DNA from: Branchiostoma floridae
Lineage: Eukaryota > Chordata > Leptocardii > Amphioxiformes > Branchiostomatidae
DNA length: 64,000 bases
Direction: 5' to 3'
Assembly (NCBI RefSeq): GCF_000003815.2
Contig: NC_049993.1
Location: 10,477,244-10,541,243 of the forward strand
Shown piece by piece: positions 10,329 through 22,800 of this stretch. The position numbers were made by a program, and so were the translations under genes. The notes beneath the pieces were generated by a model that saw only the letters and a list, made by a program, of their open reading frames with translations, did not search any database and was not told where the DNA came from. How positions within the stretch are numbered: the first letter of the stretch is position 1; every line of letters begins with the position of its first letter.

Positions 10329-12754
10329 CTAACACCGGATGTGCTCCACCCACCCCTCCAGATCACCTGCTTTCATATCCTGGAGTAAAAAAATAGACAT
10401 TAATCATCGCTAAAACTGTCTATACATGTGTACTATAAAGCCGAACTGATTGCAGGTATTCCTTAAAGTAACAGTCAGACAAAATGCAAACTGCGAGAAT
10501 ACTGAGTACTGTCTCAAGAACAGCAACTGTGTAAACAATTAGTTTTAAGTTGATCATCGCAATGTGGTATTACTTTAGCTAGTCCATTCCTAGTATAACA
10601 TTCCAGATGTGCCTCTCTGTGCTTCAAGTTACTTAATCCTGCTTTAATAAAGATACTTACGATGCGTATTTTGTTGTCGTCGATAAAGTGCCGTCTCTGT
10701 GCCACAACAAGCCCGTTTCCGTCAAAGTTAGGGTACGTGGCCACCAGACAGTCCCCCTCCATGGTCCAGATAGACTGGGGTTGGGAGACAACGAGGGAGA
10801 CACCGAGAAGAACTTAAATATCGGAGGGAGTCCTACATAGGTCTTACGTCCATCTTGGCACACATAATGTACCCCTTCTCTGTATCTTTGTATCTCTCTG
10901 TCTTTCTCCCCCTCTCTCTCTCTCAAACACACACGTGCGCGTGCACCCCCCCCACACACACACACGGACAGACACACGCACAGACACACACACAAACACA
11001 CACAAACACACATACACACACACACACACACAACGTTCATCTGCCCATTGTGATTTCACATAGAGGTTGTCCTTTGTTGTAGCATACATCTTTCTATCTC
11101 CTAAGCTTACCGGAGTCTTCTTCCCTGTGATCCCTTCCTCCACGCCCTCCACCCCCAGTGTGTTAGTGTTCACAAGTGTTTTCCCGAGAAAGTCCACCTT
11201 GACCGTCAACTCCTTCCCGGAGAGCGAGACGTCCATCGACATTTCGTTTTCCTGGAACTTCTGAATTGCCTCAGCAGGGACACCTGTAAAGTGACGACAC
11301 GTTGTAAGCAAATGTAGCTTTAATAGAGCATGAAGGAATTTCAACTTGTACGTTGTGCATCGTCGTTTCCGATTCCTTTGCCATTTTAATAACTGCTCTT
11401 GCTTCGTAACCCTTCCTTCTGGAAGTGTCGTTTCCGGTCTGTTGATGAAGAGGAAAAAACGTTCAGTATGTCCGATGCGACACAACTGATGGGTAAGAAG
11501 TATTCATATAATCCTTTAATCCCTTTAGTGCTTCTTTTTGCCTTTCACAACGTTCATGAAAATAAAACATGATAGTACATTATTCTGAGTTTCCTAGTCT
11601 CAATTGGAAAAGGGCATGTGTGTGCTTAAACCCGTTGATATGTGGTAATGACGTTTCCGTAATTATGTTAAGGTCATGGTGCACTAACTCGGAACTGGCA
11701 AGAAAATACTGTGTCAGTGTCAATCATCCCTGAAAGATGAAGTGTTCGGAGCCATTTTGTTGTAGTGCAAATCAGCATGTTTGTGTGCAATCTATCGCAA
11801 TGATTTTTCATTCCATGAGCAGCACAATGTACTCCACGATATGTTTGTGGGGAGGGGGGCGCCGGAAACATATGATAGCTTGGGTAAAGAAAATCACAAT
11901 TCTAGTAGTAATACTCCACCTGTTCAAATGTTACTTACGATAAGACTCCAATTACCTGTGTAAACTGGTTTGACATATAACTAATTGTTGAACTACTGAC
12001 ATGGGCAAACAGGGCTATCAGATGACCACAAAAAGTCGAGGGAATTTGCATAAGGTCTTGTTTAAAAGGTCTTTAGTATTTTCGACCTTTTGTTCGTCTG
12101 AAACGAGTATCCCCGAGTCTATAGAAGCAATCTCTGACCTCGTTCCAAATAAAGCACTTTTCCATAATGTTAAACCTAAAATCGTTGAAGAACTTTTCAT
12201 GACATTTGGAAGGACTTTTCGTGTGTTAACATATCCTGTTGTGAAGAAATATCATTCAAGGTTAGTGCCCAACGCTTTGCAAAGTTTATACCTTAGGGTC
12301 ATGGCTTATTATTGTGTGCATGTACTGTCAATTCTATTGCAAAAACTACGGAAAAACCTTAACAACTTGAATCCCCACCCCACCCCATAGAAAAGTGGTA
12401 CAATCATTTGCCCAACTAGAGCTGTCATGCGTCGTTTACCTTTACCCTATATATTCCCAATGGATGTCTGAAGGCCTGTCATCGGGTAACTTGATGCCAA
12501 GGCTCCAGCTAACCAGCACCGGTATACGTTGTAATGTGGACTCCGTTTAACTTGACTGCACAATCAGAATAAAGATTATCATCTGTGCTATTACGAGCCC
12601 ATCAATGGGAGATTCAAAGCTAGTCTTGTGTTTTGAACAAATATGCATATTACTGTCAAAGTAACTTACCAAGTTTCTCCATGATTTGCTGATAGTTGTC
12701 CGAACGTCCACAGTGTTTCCACTTTCCGTTCCATTTTGCTACGTCAAATGGCAT
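10329..12754 (-). CDS. Fatty-acid-binding-protein-like gene 4 (complete, 140 aa)
   Basis: This is the most upstream member of the array. Exons are 12670-12754 (85 nt), 11111-11283 (173 nt), 10661-10774 (114 nt) and 10329-10379 (51 nt with TAG). Donors are gtaagt, gtaagc and gtaagt; acceptors are ttacag or similar, cccag and tccag. It starts MPFDVAKWNGKWKHCGR with SDNY following. Exon 2 opens VPAEAI and contains VNTNTLGVEG. Exon 3 begins SIWTMEGDCL and ends RRHFIDDNKIRI. Exon 4 is DMKAGDLEGWVEHIRC. Arg114 aligns with FABP Arg106; the Arg-x-Tyr pair is missing and the last residue is Cys. Intron 2 holds a long CA-rich repeat. A long open frame over exon 2 into that repeat is a read-through artefact. 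Confidence 0.88.
10926..11033. repeat. (CA)n-rich microsatellite
   Basis: CA dinucleotide tract interrupted by GTGCGC and a C homopolymer, within intron 2 of FABP-like gene 4. Confidence 0.9.
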
Positions 12755-12891
12755 CTTCGTTTTGGCGATGTTCTGGTAAAATCAGATCTCACTGTTCACT
12801 TCGAATCGTACTACCTGCCACCACGCTATGACTCTGAAATCGAGCCTTATTGTTAACGAAGCGTGTCGCCCTGTGACCTTATGAACGCCGT

Positions 12892-12911
12892 CGCTAGGAG
12901 GCCACCATTGG
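12892..12911 (-). promoter_or_regulatory. Proximal promoter block of FABP-like gene 4
   Basis: In sense this reads CCAATGGTGG, CCT, CCTAGCG. The CCAAT box and CCTAGCG heptamer are the elements shared with gene 1. The heptamer lies about 138-144 nt above the start codon. The spacing between the two motifs is shorter than in gene 1 (8 versus 12 nt). Confidence 0.4.
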
Positions 12912-13159
12912 ACGATCGAATTTCATTACATTTGACCTAAATGCGCAAAGCCTGCTGGTCCAGCATTTAAAAAAGATGGCGAAAAAACAGCCTCTCATGC
13001 CTGAATATAAGTGTAAGCAAATTCACTATATTCAAAGTCCATGTTAAATGACAAATGATTTTTATAGATTAAGAACGAATCACAATGGCACGTCTTTTTA
13101 TAAAACAGAAATGAATTTGTATTTCACCAACTCTCGGCTACCTTCCTATATCCCTTTAC

Positions 13160-13640
13160 AATGAATGAGTGAATGAACTCTATTTGACAATTGTACAATG
13201 TATGGCAATAACTATTACACAAAGTACAAAATAACGGTATAGACTATAGAGTAAAACTTAACATCATATTTACTATACAATAAGGAGTAGCATATTTTTT
13301 ACATAATGTTTCAATCGAGTGGGGTTAATCATGAGTGTCGGTATCTTTTCTAATAACAAGGCAGTCTTTTGTATATCTATATTTTGGCGTTGTGGGAGTT
13401 ATTGCAATTTAAGATATATTCTAATCTTCAATATAGTCTTTTCGTAAATCTTTTGTACTTGATTCGAGAAATGTAAATACCTTATGACGTAAAACATTAT
13501 ATCTAGAACATTCCATGACAAAGTAAGTAACGCTTGTTATCAACTGTGCTTTGCTGTTCTCTACAACACTCAGCTCCACTGTACCAAGTAATGTGTATAT
13601 CGGGTGACGCCAGGGGCATTAACATATACAGGACACAGGA
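13160..13640 (-). mobile_element. 3' end of a decayed LINE-type retrotransposon
   Basis: Read on the minus strand, about 13590-13430 encodes a fragment with VENSKAQ, then YFVMECSRYNVLRHKVFTFL. This resembles the segment near the C-terminus of LINE reverse-transcriptase proteins, where a 'HF...CP.Y..LR' pattern is common. It is followed by stop-containing sequence and ends in an ATTCATTCACTCATTCATT microsatellite-like tail, as CR1-type LINE ends do. Stops and frame uncertainty show it is inactive. The family assignment is by eye. Confidence 0.5.
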
Positions 13641-14587
13641 AGGACAGAGGCAAAGATATGAGAACGCAAGACCACTTCTAATGTAGATAACGTTATATAC
13701 TGTTTGAAATTCAAAAGCTTTTATCCAATTTGAATTCTTTACCTGTGTGGTGTAGTGCGATGTCGTGAAGACGCGCGCATTTTACAGATTTTTCACATGT
13801 CGTTATCGAATTCTTTGTTAGAGGTCGAAAAACTAATAGACTTGATTAAATTATTTCTTCGTTATGACATTAGTTATGGTTACATTGAGTTAAACAAATT
13901 CTATTCTTCCAATTAAAACATGATTATTATCAAATAATTGTATATATGAAAAGCTGGTGTTAATTTCTATATGTCGTGATTAGTTTCAAATTCAAACATG
14001 AATTGAAAAACACAGCGTCGTTGTTTGCAAATGTTGCTCACCTTCAAGTAAAACGGGAAAAATCAATACTTAGCGGGATACCGACTTGGTGATTCGCCTT
14101 CCCATATCTTAAGCTGTGACGTCAAGAAGACGTCAAGACGATCATTGCTGAGTAAGATAAAAGAATCGATAAGATCTTGTACGAGCTCATGAGTTGCAGA
14201 TGCTTAGTTCTAAAAATTGACAGGATCAGACTGGAAGTCTTAAAGATTGGAAAGTCGTGACCTTCTTGTTATTTTGTTCCTTCTGACGTTCCATTCCCTC
14301 CTGCTGACAGTAACATTTGCCGTATGCTACCGGCAGCTTTCAGCGGGCACCAGGCAATCACGCTATCTCGCCATGGCGCTAAGCCACTGCGCTTACCCAA
14401 ACCTGCATTCTCACAGTGGGTGGATTCTACTGCGAGGTGGCAAACGAGTTTAAAGCTCCAGTAGCTGCAGAAAATAAGTGTGGCTGAATCATGTTATATC
14501 GCGGTTACTGGATACTTCAAGTAGAAAAGCTGGAAAGAATGGTTCTTTCCTTACTCTCTTTCAATAGACTTGATTATTTGGTCCATT

Positions 14588-14687
14588 NNNNNNNNNNNNN
14601 NNNNNNNNNNNNNNNNNNNNNNNNNNNNNNNNNNNNNNNNNNNNNNNNNNNNNNNNNNNNNNNNNNNNNNNNNNNNNNNNNNNNNNN
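14588..14687. other. Assembly gap (100 N)
   Basis: A run of exactly 100 N, a conventional scaffold gap of unknown true size. It abuts a truncated inverted-repeat element. Confidence 1.
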
Positions 14688-14710
14688 TTACATGTTAGGT
14701 TGACACAGTA

Positions 14711-14785
14711 AAAAAAAAAATACAAAATGGAAAGCCCGATGAAAACGACTAAAAAAACAGCCGGAGCCTAACCTCTGCTTGGAGA
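14711..14785 (-). mobile_element. Truncated copy of inverted-repeat element family 2
   Basis: TACAAAATGGAAAGCCC, GAAAACGACTAAAA, CAGCCGGAGCC and AACCTCTGCTTGGAGA match, in order, the right arm of the element at 27262-27432. The other arm is missing or lies in the adjacent gap. Confidence 0.65.
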
Positions 14786-16815
14786 GTAGTTGTAACAGGA
14801 TTGGGTATGGTGTTTCAGAATCCAGTAAAAATAATGGGGCGGTTAAAGTTTTGAACATTATATTAACACTTCTCTTTGTAGTTCGCACGTGTTTCCAAAA
14901 TGATTTTTTTCAGAACTAAAAAACGGGATAAACAACCAGTCATCATTCAATGTCAGCGGATAAAGAGCGGGTGGAAAGTTCTCAATCCTCTCAACCCCTC
15001 TAGTTATTCGGAGTCTTTGATATAAACCACATCCTGATAAATGTGCTGTTTCCGGGCACAATACAGTGATAACATAATTTCAAAGGTTATTGCTCTACAT
15101 AATTGTAGTAAACCTGTATCAACTATCTACGTGACACGTGCCCAAAAGGCGGGTGAACATGTGAGAACCCGGCCCGACTGTTCTCAGTGATAACTTAGTG
15201 TGATGGGATCCCGCCCCCCGAGGGGACCGCCGGGCGTGATCCCGATGGAACCCATCGCCCTTTTCTCCACAAAGCTCTAAGCTCACGTACTTCGTCAAAG
15301 TCAAGGAATGATCTTAGCACACGAACTTGACACTTGAGTTGTATGGAGATAAGAAAGTACCGCTGGCGATACAAATGGTTGTTCGCACAAAACATTTATG
15401 CAACGATTTATTTTTACTCCGAATGGAATTACTCCAAATGGCTACAGATAAGGATACATTTCCGTTTGTCGCATCTTGGCTACTTTCTAGACACATCTAT
15501 GTGAACAGGCAACATAACTAGCTATGACTAGCCTTTCATGATTTTGTACGTAGGCCGTGCTCTGATAAGGCAGTACTAAAATGATGAGTCCCTAGCAGCT
15601 ACTATCAGAATGTATAAATGTGTTCCCTAATGTTATTTTATTCGCTTTGAAGCCAATAACCTCAAGTAATAAATCTTTGAATTCCTAGAAGATTTCTTCG
15701 TTATTATACGTTACTTCAGCTGTTTGTTAGTAGACAGGATTACTCAAGATGTGGGTTTTAATACAATTTTGTAGAACATAAGTCTTAGCTTTAACTTAAT
15801 ATTATGCATTATGAGTGATTCGCTTCAATTTGGCAGACGTGTACTCTTAATCTAAATTGCTCTCTTATTTTTAGTTTCCATGAACAATATTTAGTTTCCA
15901 GACACCGTTATTTTACGAACTTCAGTCCTGTCACGCTCTCTCTTAATCTCCTTAGATGTAGTGAGGTGTAGAAAACATGCGCGCGCACACATACGGTTGT
16001 TCAAAACTCACTTGCCATTCCCTTCAGCAATCTTTCTGCCTAGCAGCTGATCTTGCTGATTTAGAAATATTTTGTACGTAGTATGGCGTACCACACGGGG
16101 CGCCACACCCGTCACACAGACGTGGAGAGGAATATTCATCCTCACGCATGCGTCGTGTTAACCGCAAGTACGGGATTTCAGTTCACGTTGGCTGTAGGAG
16201 AAGGAGTCGGCCGTCTGTATCATGACACTCTATTGAGAGGAGTCCGGGCATGACAGAACAGGCGAGCAGACGACCTTATCTCGTCCTCTACTTTACGGGG
16301 AGCCCGAGAAGATCACTCACGGCTTGTGCGATATGCTGATTACAACTGTCATCCTTGGTCTCCGCTGTTCTTCATGAATACAGAGAGCCCGTTAAGTTGG
16401 GTCTTTGCAAGCTTCGCATCGGGTGGTCCGTACATCATGAGGCAGGGAATTACCAGATTGTGTGATCAACAATATCAAGCAGTAGAATGTTTTAACCTAA
16501 TCTAGACTAATCGGGGCTGCTTGACAGCTTGTTCACGAGTTTCCTAGCTGTAGTCTTGTGTACGGACGACTCTCATGAAGAGAGTCGCGCGCCCCGGAAT
16601 TCTCAGCTGTAGTTTGCATAGAGCATTTATGCGGTCAATATGAAGTGTGAATAGAAGCTGCCCGCCGTAATTACAGTGTGGAAGCCCACTGCATCATCAT
16701 TGATGGAGACCGTGTTCTAGCAGACACCACCTACGGACAAAGAAACGCGATCCACCGGCGTGTCTTCTCGGCTGGACTGAGAACGTCGCTTGGCTCCAGC
16801 GTAGAAAAATCGGAG

Positions 16816-19800
16816 ATGGCGTTCTGTACTGGCTTTGTCTTTGCTACCATTTTGTCCTGCACTTTAACGAACGTTGAATGCTGCACTGCAGAAAACATTT
16901 CTGACGCGGCCAGGTTTCGAATAGGTCTCTTGTCTTCCAATGACTCTTACAAGATCAGTCTTCGGAAAGTTCTGGAGAGGAGTAAAGTTGGCGGGAACAG
17001 TGTGTTTTCGGGTCTCAGTGTTGAAACGGTTAGTCTTAGCACGGGTTTGGACACCCTGACGACCATGACTACCATGTATGAACATGTACTGTCTATGATA
17101 ATGACAACGGGGTGGACTCCAGAGTTACAACGACAAGCTGCAATAGCGTCTTCCGTCGGTATTCCGTCCATGCACCTTAACATAGAGCCCTGTGGAGATT
17201 CCTATTCAGAGGTAAGCGTATTAGATGATGGTAAAAGGGTTTTCTTGTCTAAACTTTACTATACTAAACTAGACTATAGCATGTATACTTAAGATTCATA
17301 TCCTGTTCAGTATTATAATATAGATCGTAGTCTTCTAGTTTGCATCGTTAACCAGTTACACCATTCATTTCAATGGCCTTTTGGAAAGACAATAACCAAG
17401 GCGTGTTTCTGGGTGGAGTGTGTTATTCAGGGATGGATGGTATGTGATATTCAGGATACGATCATGCCAATCAAGTAGCTGTAGATCGAGATTACATTCA
17501 CAAGTTTCCTTGATCCCCCAACTTGCATATTACGCTTCTTTTTCTTTCTTCTGCCTGCTGCCGCACCAAGAGATCTACCTGCATAGTAACCATCTCCAAA
17601 TGGGTGATAATAACGGCTGAGATAAGGCACCGTACCGAGAAACGCAATCCTTGGATTTGCATAAACGTTAACGTTGTTTTTGTGTCCTTGGAACATCGTT
17701 CCTGCTCTCTTCCTTTCACTTAACTCTTCCACAGAGTCGCAACAGCTCAGATAAACTCTAGATCGATGTCGCTTTGCATCATGATTTAATATAGCCCGGT
17801 TCTTAGACGGTTGTCTTATATCATAATATGTAGCACTTCTTACGTGTCTTGTGTTACCTACAAGGAAATCGGATTTGCCAGCACCCATTTCATTACGTAA
17901 ATTACGTTACGTGTAGCTTTCAAGAAAAGTTTTCCATTACCTTTCCACGATTCCATGTGACGACTGTCCTCAATTGATTAATCAGATCATGTCGTTTACC
18001 TTAATACAGCATTAGTTACTGGCTAGAATGTCTAATGCCTTGTCTTAATTTAAGATATTTGTTGCCTATCTTAAGCAACCGGAAGATATACACAACCGTA
18101 TCGATATTTAATAAGATGTACGTATTTGCTGAAGATATATAAGAATTTTCTCAAATAAGTTTTCTTGTCTCGGAATTCCCCACGAATTGCTTTCTGAATG
18201 GCAATGACGTCATGATTGGGAGTGACCTCCTTGACCTCAGTGGGAGTGAAGGTCACAGGACGAGTTCAATATGAGATAAGTGGCGGGGCTCTGAGAAACA
18301 GGATTGGACGTATGATTCCTCCCATGCCCTGACCCATGGCGCGGTTGACCATGTAGCTGACCCTTGACAAAATCCCATTTCTATACACATTACCCTTTTC
18401 AATCGCGCGGAAATTACGGCGTAAGTAGTCATTCATCAGAAAGGAACTACTACGAAATGTGAAAACGCTATCCCGAATATTTTCCCTCAAATCTATCTTA
18501 TATATGTTGATATTGTTAACGGTGGACACTTGAACAGTTGAACTTACCATGATATTGTTTTAGTCGGTTTCTTATAATATCCTTTCTATTATTATTATTG
18601 TTTATTTGTAAAAGAAAACAGAAACAAATTAGTAGCAGCACGGAAAAATAACATCCTGGGGAGACCAGAATTAGAAACCTATAAGTTTCTTCCTCGACAT
18701 ACGCAGATGAGATAAGATAAAAGAAAAGGAACATCATAATATCATATTTAGATACACGAGAAGATAAGGAAATTTGTTGGACTACTACTTAAAGAAATAA
18801 TGCTATCAAAATGAATATCAAATTTAGGGGTAGTTCAAGAAAACCAAATGATTTTATTTGTTTGTATTGCCTACTTTCCAACATTGGACATCCATTTTAC
18901 CCACAGAACGTCTGCAGCAGAAGCTAGAACCTCATTTTCATCTGAGTGAAGTGAGGAACTTGTTTTTAAGTGCCTTTCCCAAAGGCGGAGCATGTCAGGG
19001 GATCCTAACCAGCATCCTATATGTAACATCGATGCCACCATCACCCAAAACTTTCCTCAACACTATGTTCCTCTTATTTCCTCTTACTATTCCTCCCGCC
19101 TTGTCTAACTTTACTTCATGGTCCTCAGCACTTTGTCTTGTTTTCCAGCTAAAGGCAAGATACCCCATTTCTTTTTCCATAAAGGACACGACCACGTCTA
19201 TCGTCTGTAGCTATTTTATGTTACTGTCGAGTTTCTTTGTGTTATCTTTGGATGTGACACAGATAATGTCTCAGCCACCATTCTTCTCTCTACTCCTCTC
19301 GAACTGAGCGAAGTTATGGTTCTTATGGCTAAAATACAATCCGTCTTCCAACCGCAGTAGCCATATAACAGTGGCTGAGAGAGCAGTAACCCATTCCACA
19401 GCCGCCTATCATTCAAACCTTGTTCAGAAACTGCCTTTCCTGCCAGAGATTTTATACGGTTATGGCTGTTTTAACAGCTTAACTCCATGTGTCAACACCC
19501 ATAAGGCATGTTGATTTGATTATATGAAGGACATCCTCTAAATGGACACAAGAACTGATGCGAGCGTTCAAATAAAAAATATTCACCAAAACGGAGGTTG
19601 AACATATGACTGAAAACACAGAATACAATATACCAATTCAAAAGCAGTTGATTCTTCAGTTTTGTTCTTTCACATTTTCTTTAACCTTGGAATATTCTAG
19701 TATTCGTTTTCCAGCATTTGTGTTTGCAACCTACGACATATATTTGCTTATTTTGATCGTTTTCCAGTATTTGTGTTTGCAATCCACGATATATATTTGC

Positions 19801-22800
19801 TAATTTTGAAGCTGCTTTGTACAATTTACAGTATGGTTGCAAACTTGTTGTTATTTCTTGAAAACGGCCAAGAATCGATGCGCGCGCGGATGTCATCCAT
19901 ATAATAAAATCAACATGTCCTACCTAGTGCGAGAAAACCATGCCCTTAGCCGTATACATGAGCTGCTGTTGCAAACCTTTCACTATGCGTTTCCCTTTTT
20001 ACCCAGTAGGCGGTAAATGGTTCGACTCTTAATGACCAGAGGCGTTTACCCAATTAGTATCGACTTGGAGGGATCCCATGCAGTAATTATTTGATAACGT
20101 TACACCGGCATGAATACATTCAATCAATTAAATATATTCAAGACAATATGACTTTCTTTCTTTTTCAATTACTGAGTACCATGCCGTGATAAGGTGCAAA
20201 ACTAAAGACATAACATCGTTTTCACTGTTAAATATGTATGTTGTAGATGTGCGATCTGAAATAATCATGCGGCAAATTTTGAATAGATATCTTTTTTTTT
20301 CCAGCCACTGTGATAACACTGTGATGAACCAAAACAAACGCTGCTTTTGGTGATCTGAGATCTTGGTCCATGATAATGTGATTTGTCAAAAGTCAAATGT
20401 GCAAATTGTATTAAGTTGTGAGCCCTGTAAAATTATGTGGCCTCCTCTGGGAAATGATAATACTTAATGGCAGAAATATCATGAAATGGGAAAATTGTTG
20501 TGCCGTAAATACCCAGCACTTATGTATATATTTCTCTCTCTCTCTAGGAAGTATTAGAGATGCTGTATACAGTGTTATTGAGCATTTATCAGATATTTGT
20601 AGTCTCAGAAACTAAACAAAATAATGTTGTACTAAACCATCTAGACACGTCTTGGTACATTGACACTCAGTCTGTTACATAGTGCTAAAAGTACTAGTCA
20701 TATGTAATGGTTTTAACGTACTTAGAACATTGCCGATGATCGGTTGGTAGCTATTCAGTCCATGTCCAAACCCCGATCCCATTTCTATCGTCTTTGTCAG
20801 CAGGGCTTAGGCTTTTCGGCACGGACTAATTGGGCAGCCTTGACTGGGCGTTTCAAACAGCTAAAGCAACGCCTAGATGGATTAACGAAGCATTACGCTT
20901 GGGCTCAGAATTTGCTTAAGAAAGATCAAGAAGGTGGAGACTTTCAAAGTTATTAAAGACGTCTCTAACTTCTGCTGAGAATCAAGATTGCAGATGACAA
21001 GGCGAGTTTGGTAACATGGGCGTTGAGAGGATAATCGATTCTATCCTCGTCACCCTTGACTTTAGCATCTTTTGGCGCGAGGATATACGAGTATGCTCTT
21101 TATTAGACTCTTTGCTCTTTCCAACGAGGTCACAAAAGTGCCATGAAGTTAAACTCTAACTGAGTTTCCGCCTACACAACGAAAAGGGTATGAATTGATA
21201 AGGGATCATTAATGCACATGTATATGTCAAGTTAGGTTTCCACACGTAAAGGTCAATTTCCTTTCATTCCAGGTCGCGGTCAGAGTTCGGTATAGCTTAA
21301 ACAAGAGTGACATCCTGGGCTTAACCCATGCAATCCACTTAACAAGTGTTGACATATCAATAGGGACGAAAACGATCCCGCAGAGGTTTATTTATGCTTG
21401 GAAATATCTGGAGTTATGACAACAAAAACGAGATTGTCACATCCCCTTAGTTTGATGGACAGTTCACCTTGGTGTGCGTTTCGCGGATCACCTTAGAATT
21501 AGAAGATAGATACACCCATCAATTTCTAGTAAAACGTTCAGGGACCAACAGAGAAGTGAATTCGTCCGGCATCAACACCAATATTAACACCCTTAATCGC
21601 ATAATTTCCTTAGTATATGTACAAGGATACTCTCACAACTATGGCTGTGTGGTTTGAGGTGCTTCAAAATCCCTTCCTATTTCCCATGATACAATTGACC
21701 ACACTTCACTTGTCTTCCTGTCTTGGTACTTTTAGAATAAATCAAAGTGTCCTCTTCAGTAAAGAGGATTTCCTTTTTTACGTCACTACTAAGCTATAGC
21801 TTCATCATTGTCAGATGTTTTCCTCTGAACAACTGGCTTCAATTGGTTTTTATGTACATCTGTATCAATGTCGTCCTTATAAAATATACTACATTTTGAA
21901 TAGGAATGACAGGTCCTGCTGGGCTTGTCTAGAAAGCGTATGCGGTAGTTTATAGCATGACCATTGCTTGCGAGGACATACTGAGAAAAAAGAATCAACT
22001 TCTCTCTCAAGTTTCCTCCCAGTTTCTTTCCCGCCAGCACATTGTCCGTGTGGCATCTCATCATTTTGGTGTTGGTGTATGACACAGTATAACCTTTTGA
22101 GATGTTCAATTCAACTTTGTAACTTTCCCAAATGTTGTTGTGTTTTTTTTTTTCAAACTACTTTTCATAGACGTGGAAGAAGTTTGAAAGAAAACTCCAG
22201 ATGGCTCCTGCAGTTGTATGGTCAATGCCCAACTCTCAAAAGTCATGGTAATCTCCATGTAAAAAGTCCAGTAATGTGTGCCGTGCTGATCTCCTTGTAG
22301 ATGTAGTGAAGGGCACTGGGTACACATACATCAGTAAGCAGTCACGATCAGGCATCTGACCCTGAGGTCTGACAATTTAACTTGATCAGGAGCGTGGTTA
22401 GAGTCTGAATATCAAACAGTCTAATACTGAAACCACTCCTACGGACATGATTGCAAATATCAAATGTCCTCTTAGCAAAGCTGGCAATGTGACTACGTGG
22501 TATATAGGGGTTAGGAAAAGTGTGAGAGTGAGCAATTATTTCAGACCGACTCGTGCGAGTACCCTTGGAATACGTTCGTTGGCCTGCATTCCATTTTGTA
22601 GGTTGGTTGTACTATAATTCTGTATGGCGCAGTAATCCATGTGCCTGAAAGTAGGGAACAGGTCATCAACTATCCCCTAGTGTGTGTGCCGTGCAGAAGT
22701 GGGAATATAGCGAGACCTCCGCTGAACCCTCCTCACTGGTGTGTATTAGACAACCATATCCGTGTCTGAACTGTCAAACTGAAACTATTGCGATAATACA

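Larger units (their letters stand above)
12755..16815. other. Intergenic region between the FABP array and the GluN3-like gene
   Basis: The region separates divergent transcription units (minus array, plus receptor gene). It holds the gene 4 promoter block near 12892, a decayed LINE end at 13160-13640, an assembly gap and a truncated inverted-repeat element. The stretch 15200-16815 is likely to contain the receptor gene's promoter and 5' UTR. I see no TATA box or protein-coding exon I can support. Confidence 0.6.

Noticed and set aside
10844-11485. 213-codon minus-strand frame
   Set aside because: It is FABP-like gene 4 exon 2 read through both splice sites, extended by the CA-rich repeat.
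18858-19307. 149-codon plus-strand frame and an antisense partner
   Set aside because: No recognisable domain, composition like the surroundings, and length within chance for 64 kb.
20016-20030. GGTTCGACTC resembling a tRNA B box
   Set aside because: No matching A box, acceptor stem or anticodon arm upstream.
20744-20956. 70-codon plus-strand frame with a helical, basic C-terminal half
   Set aside because: No ATG at the proposed start, no splice context and no family recognised.
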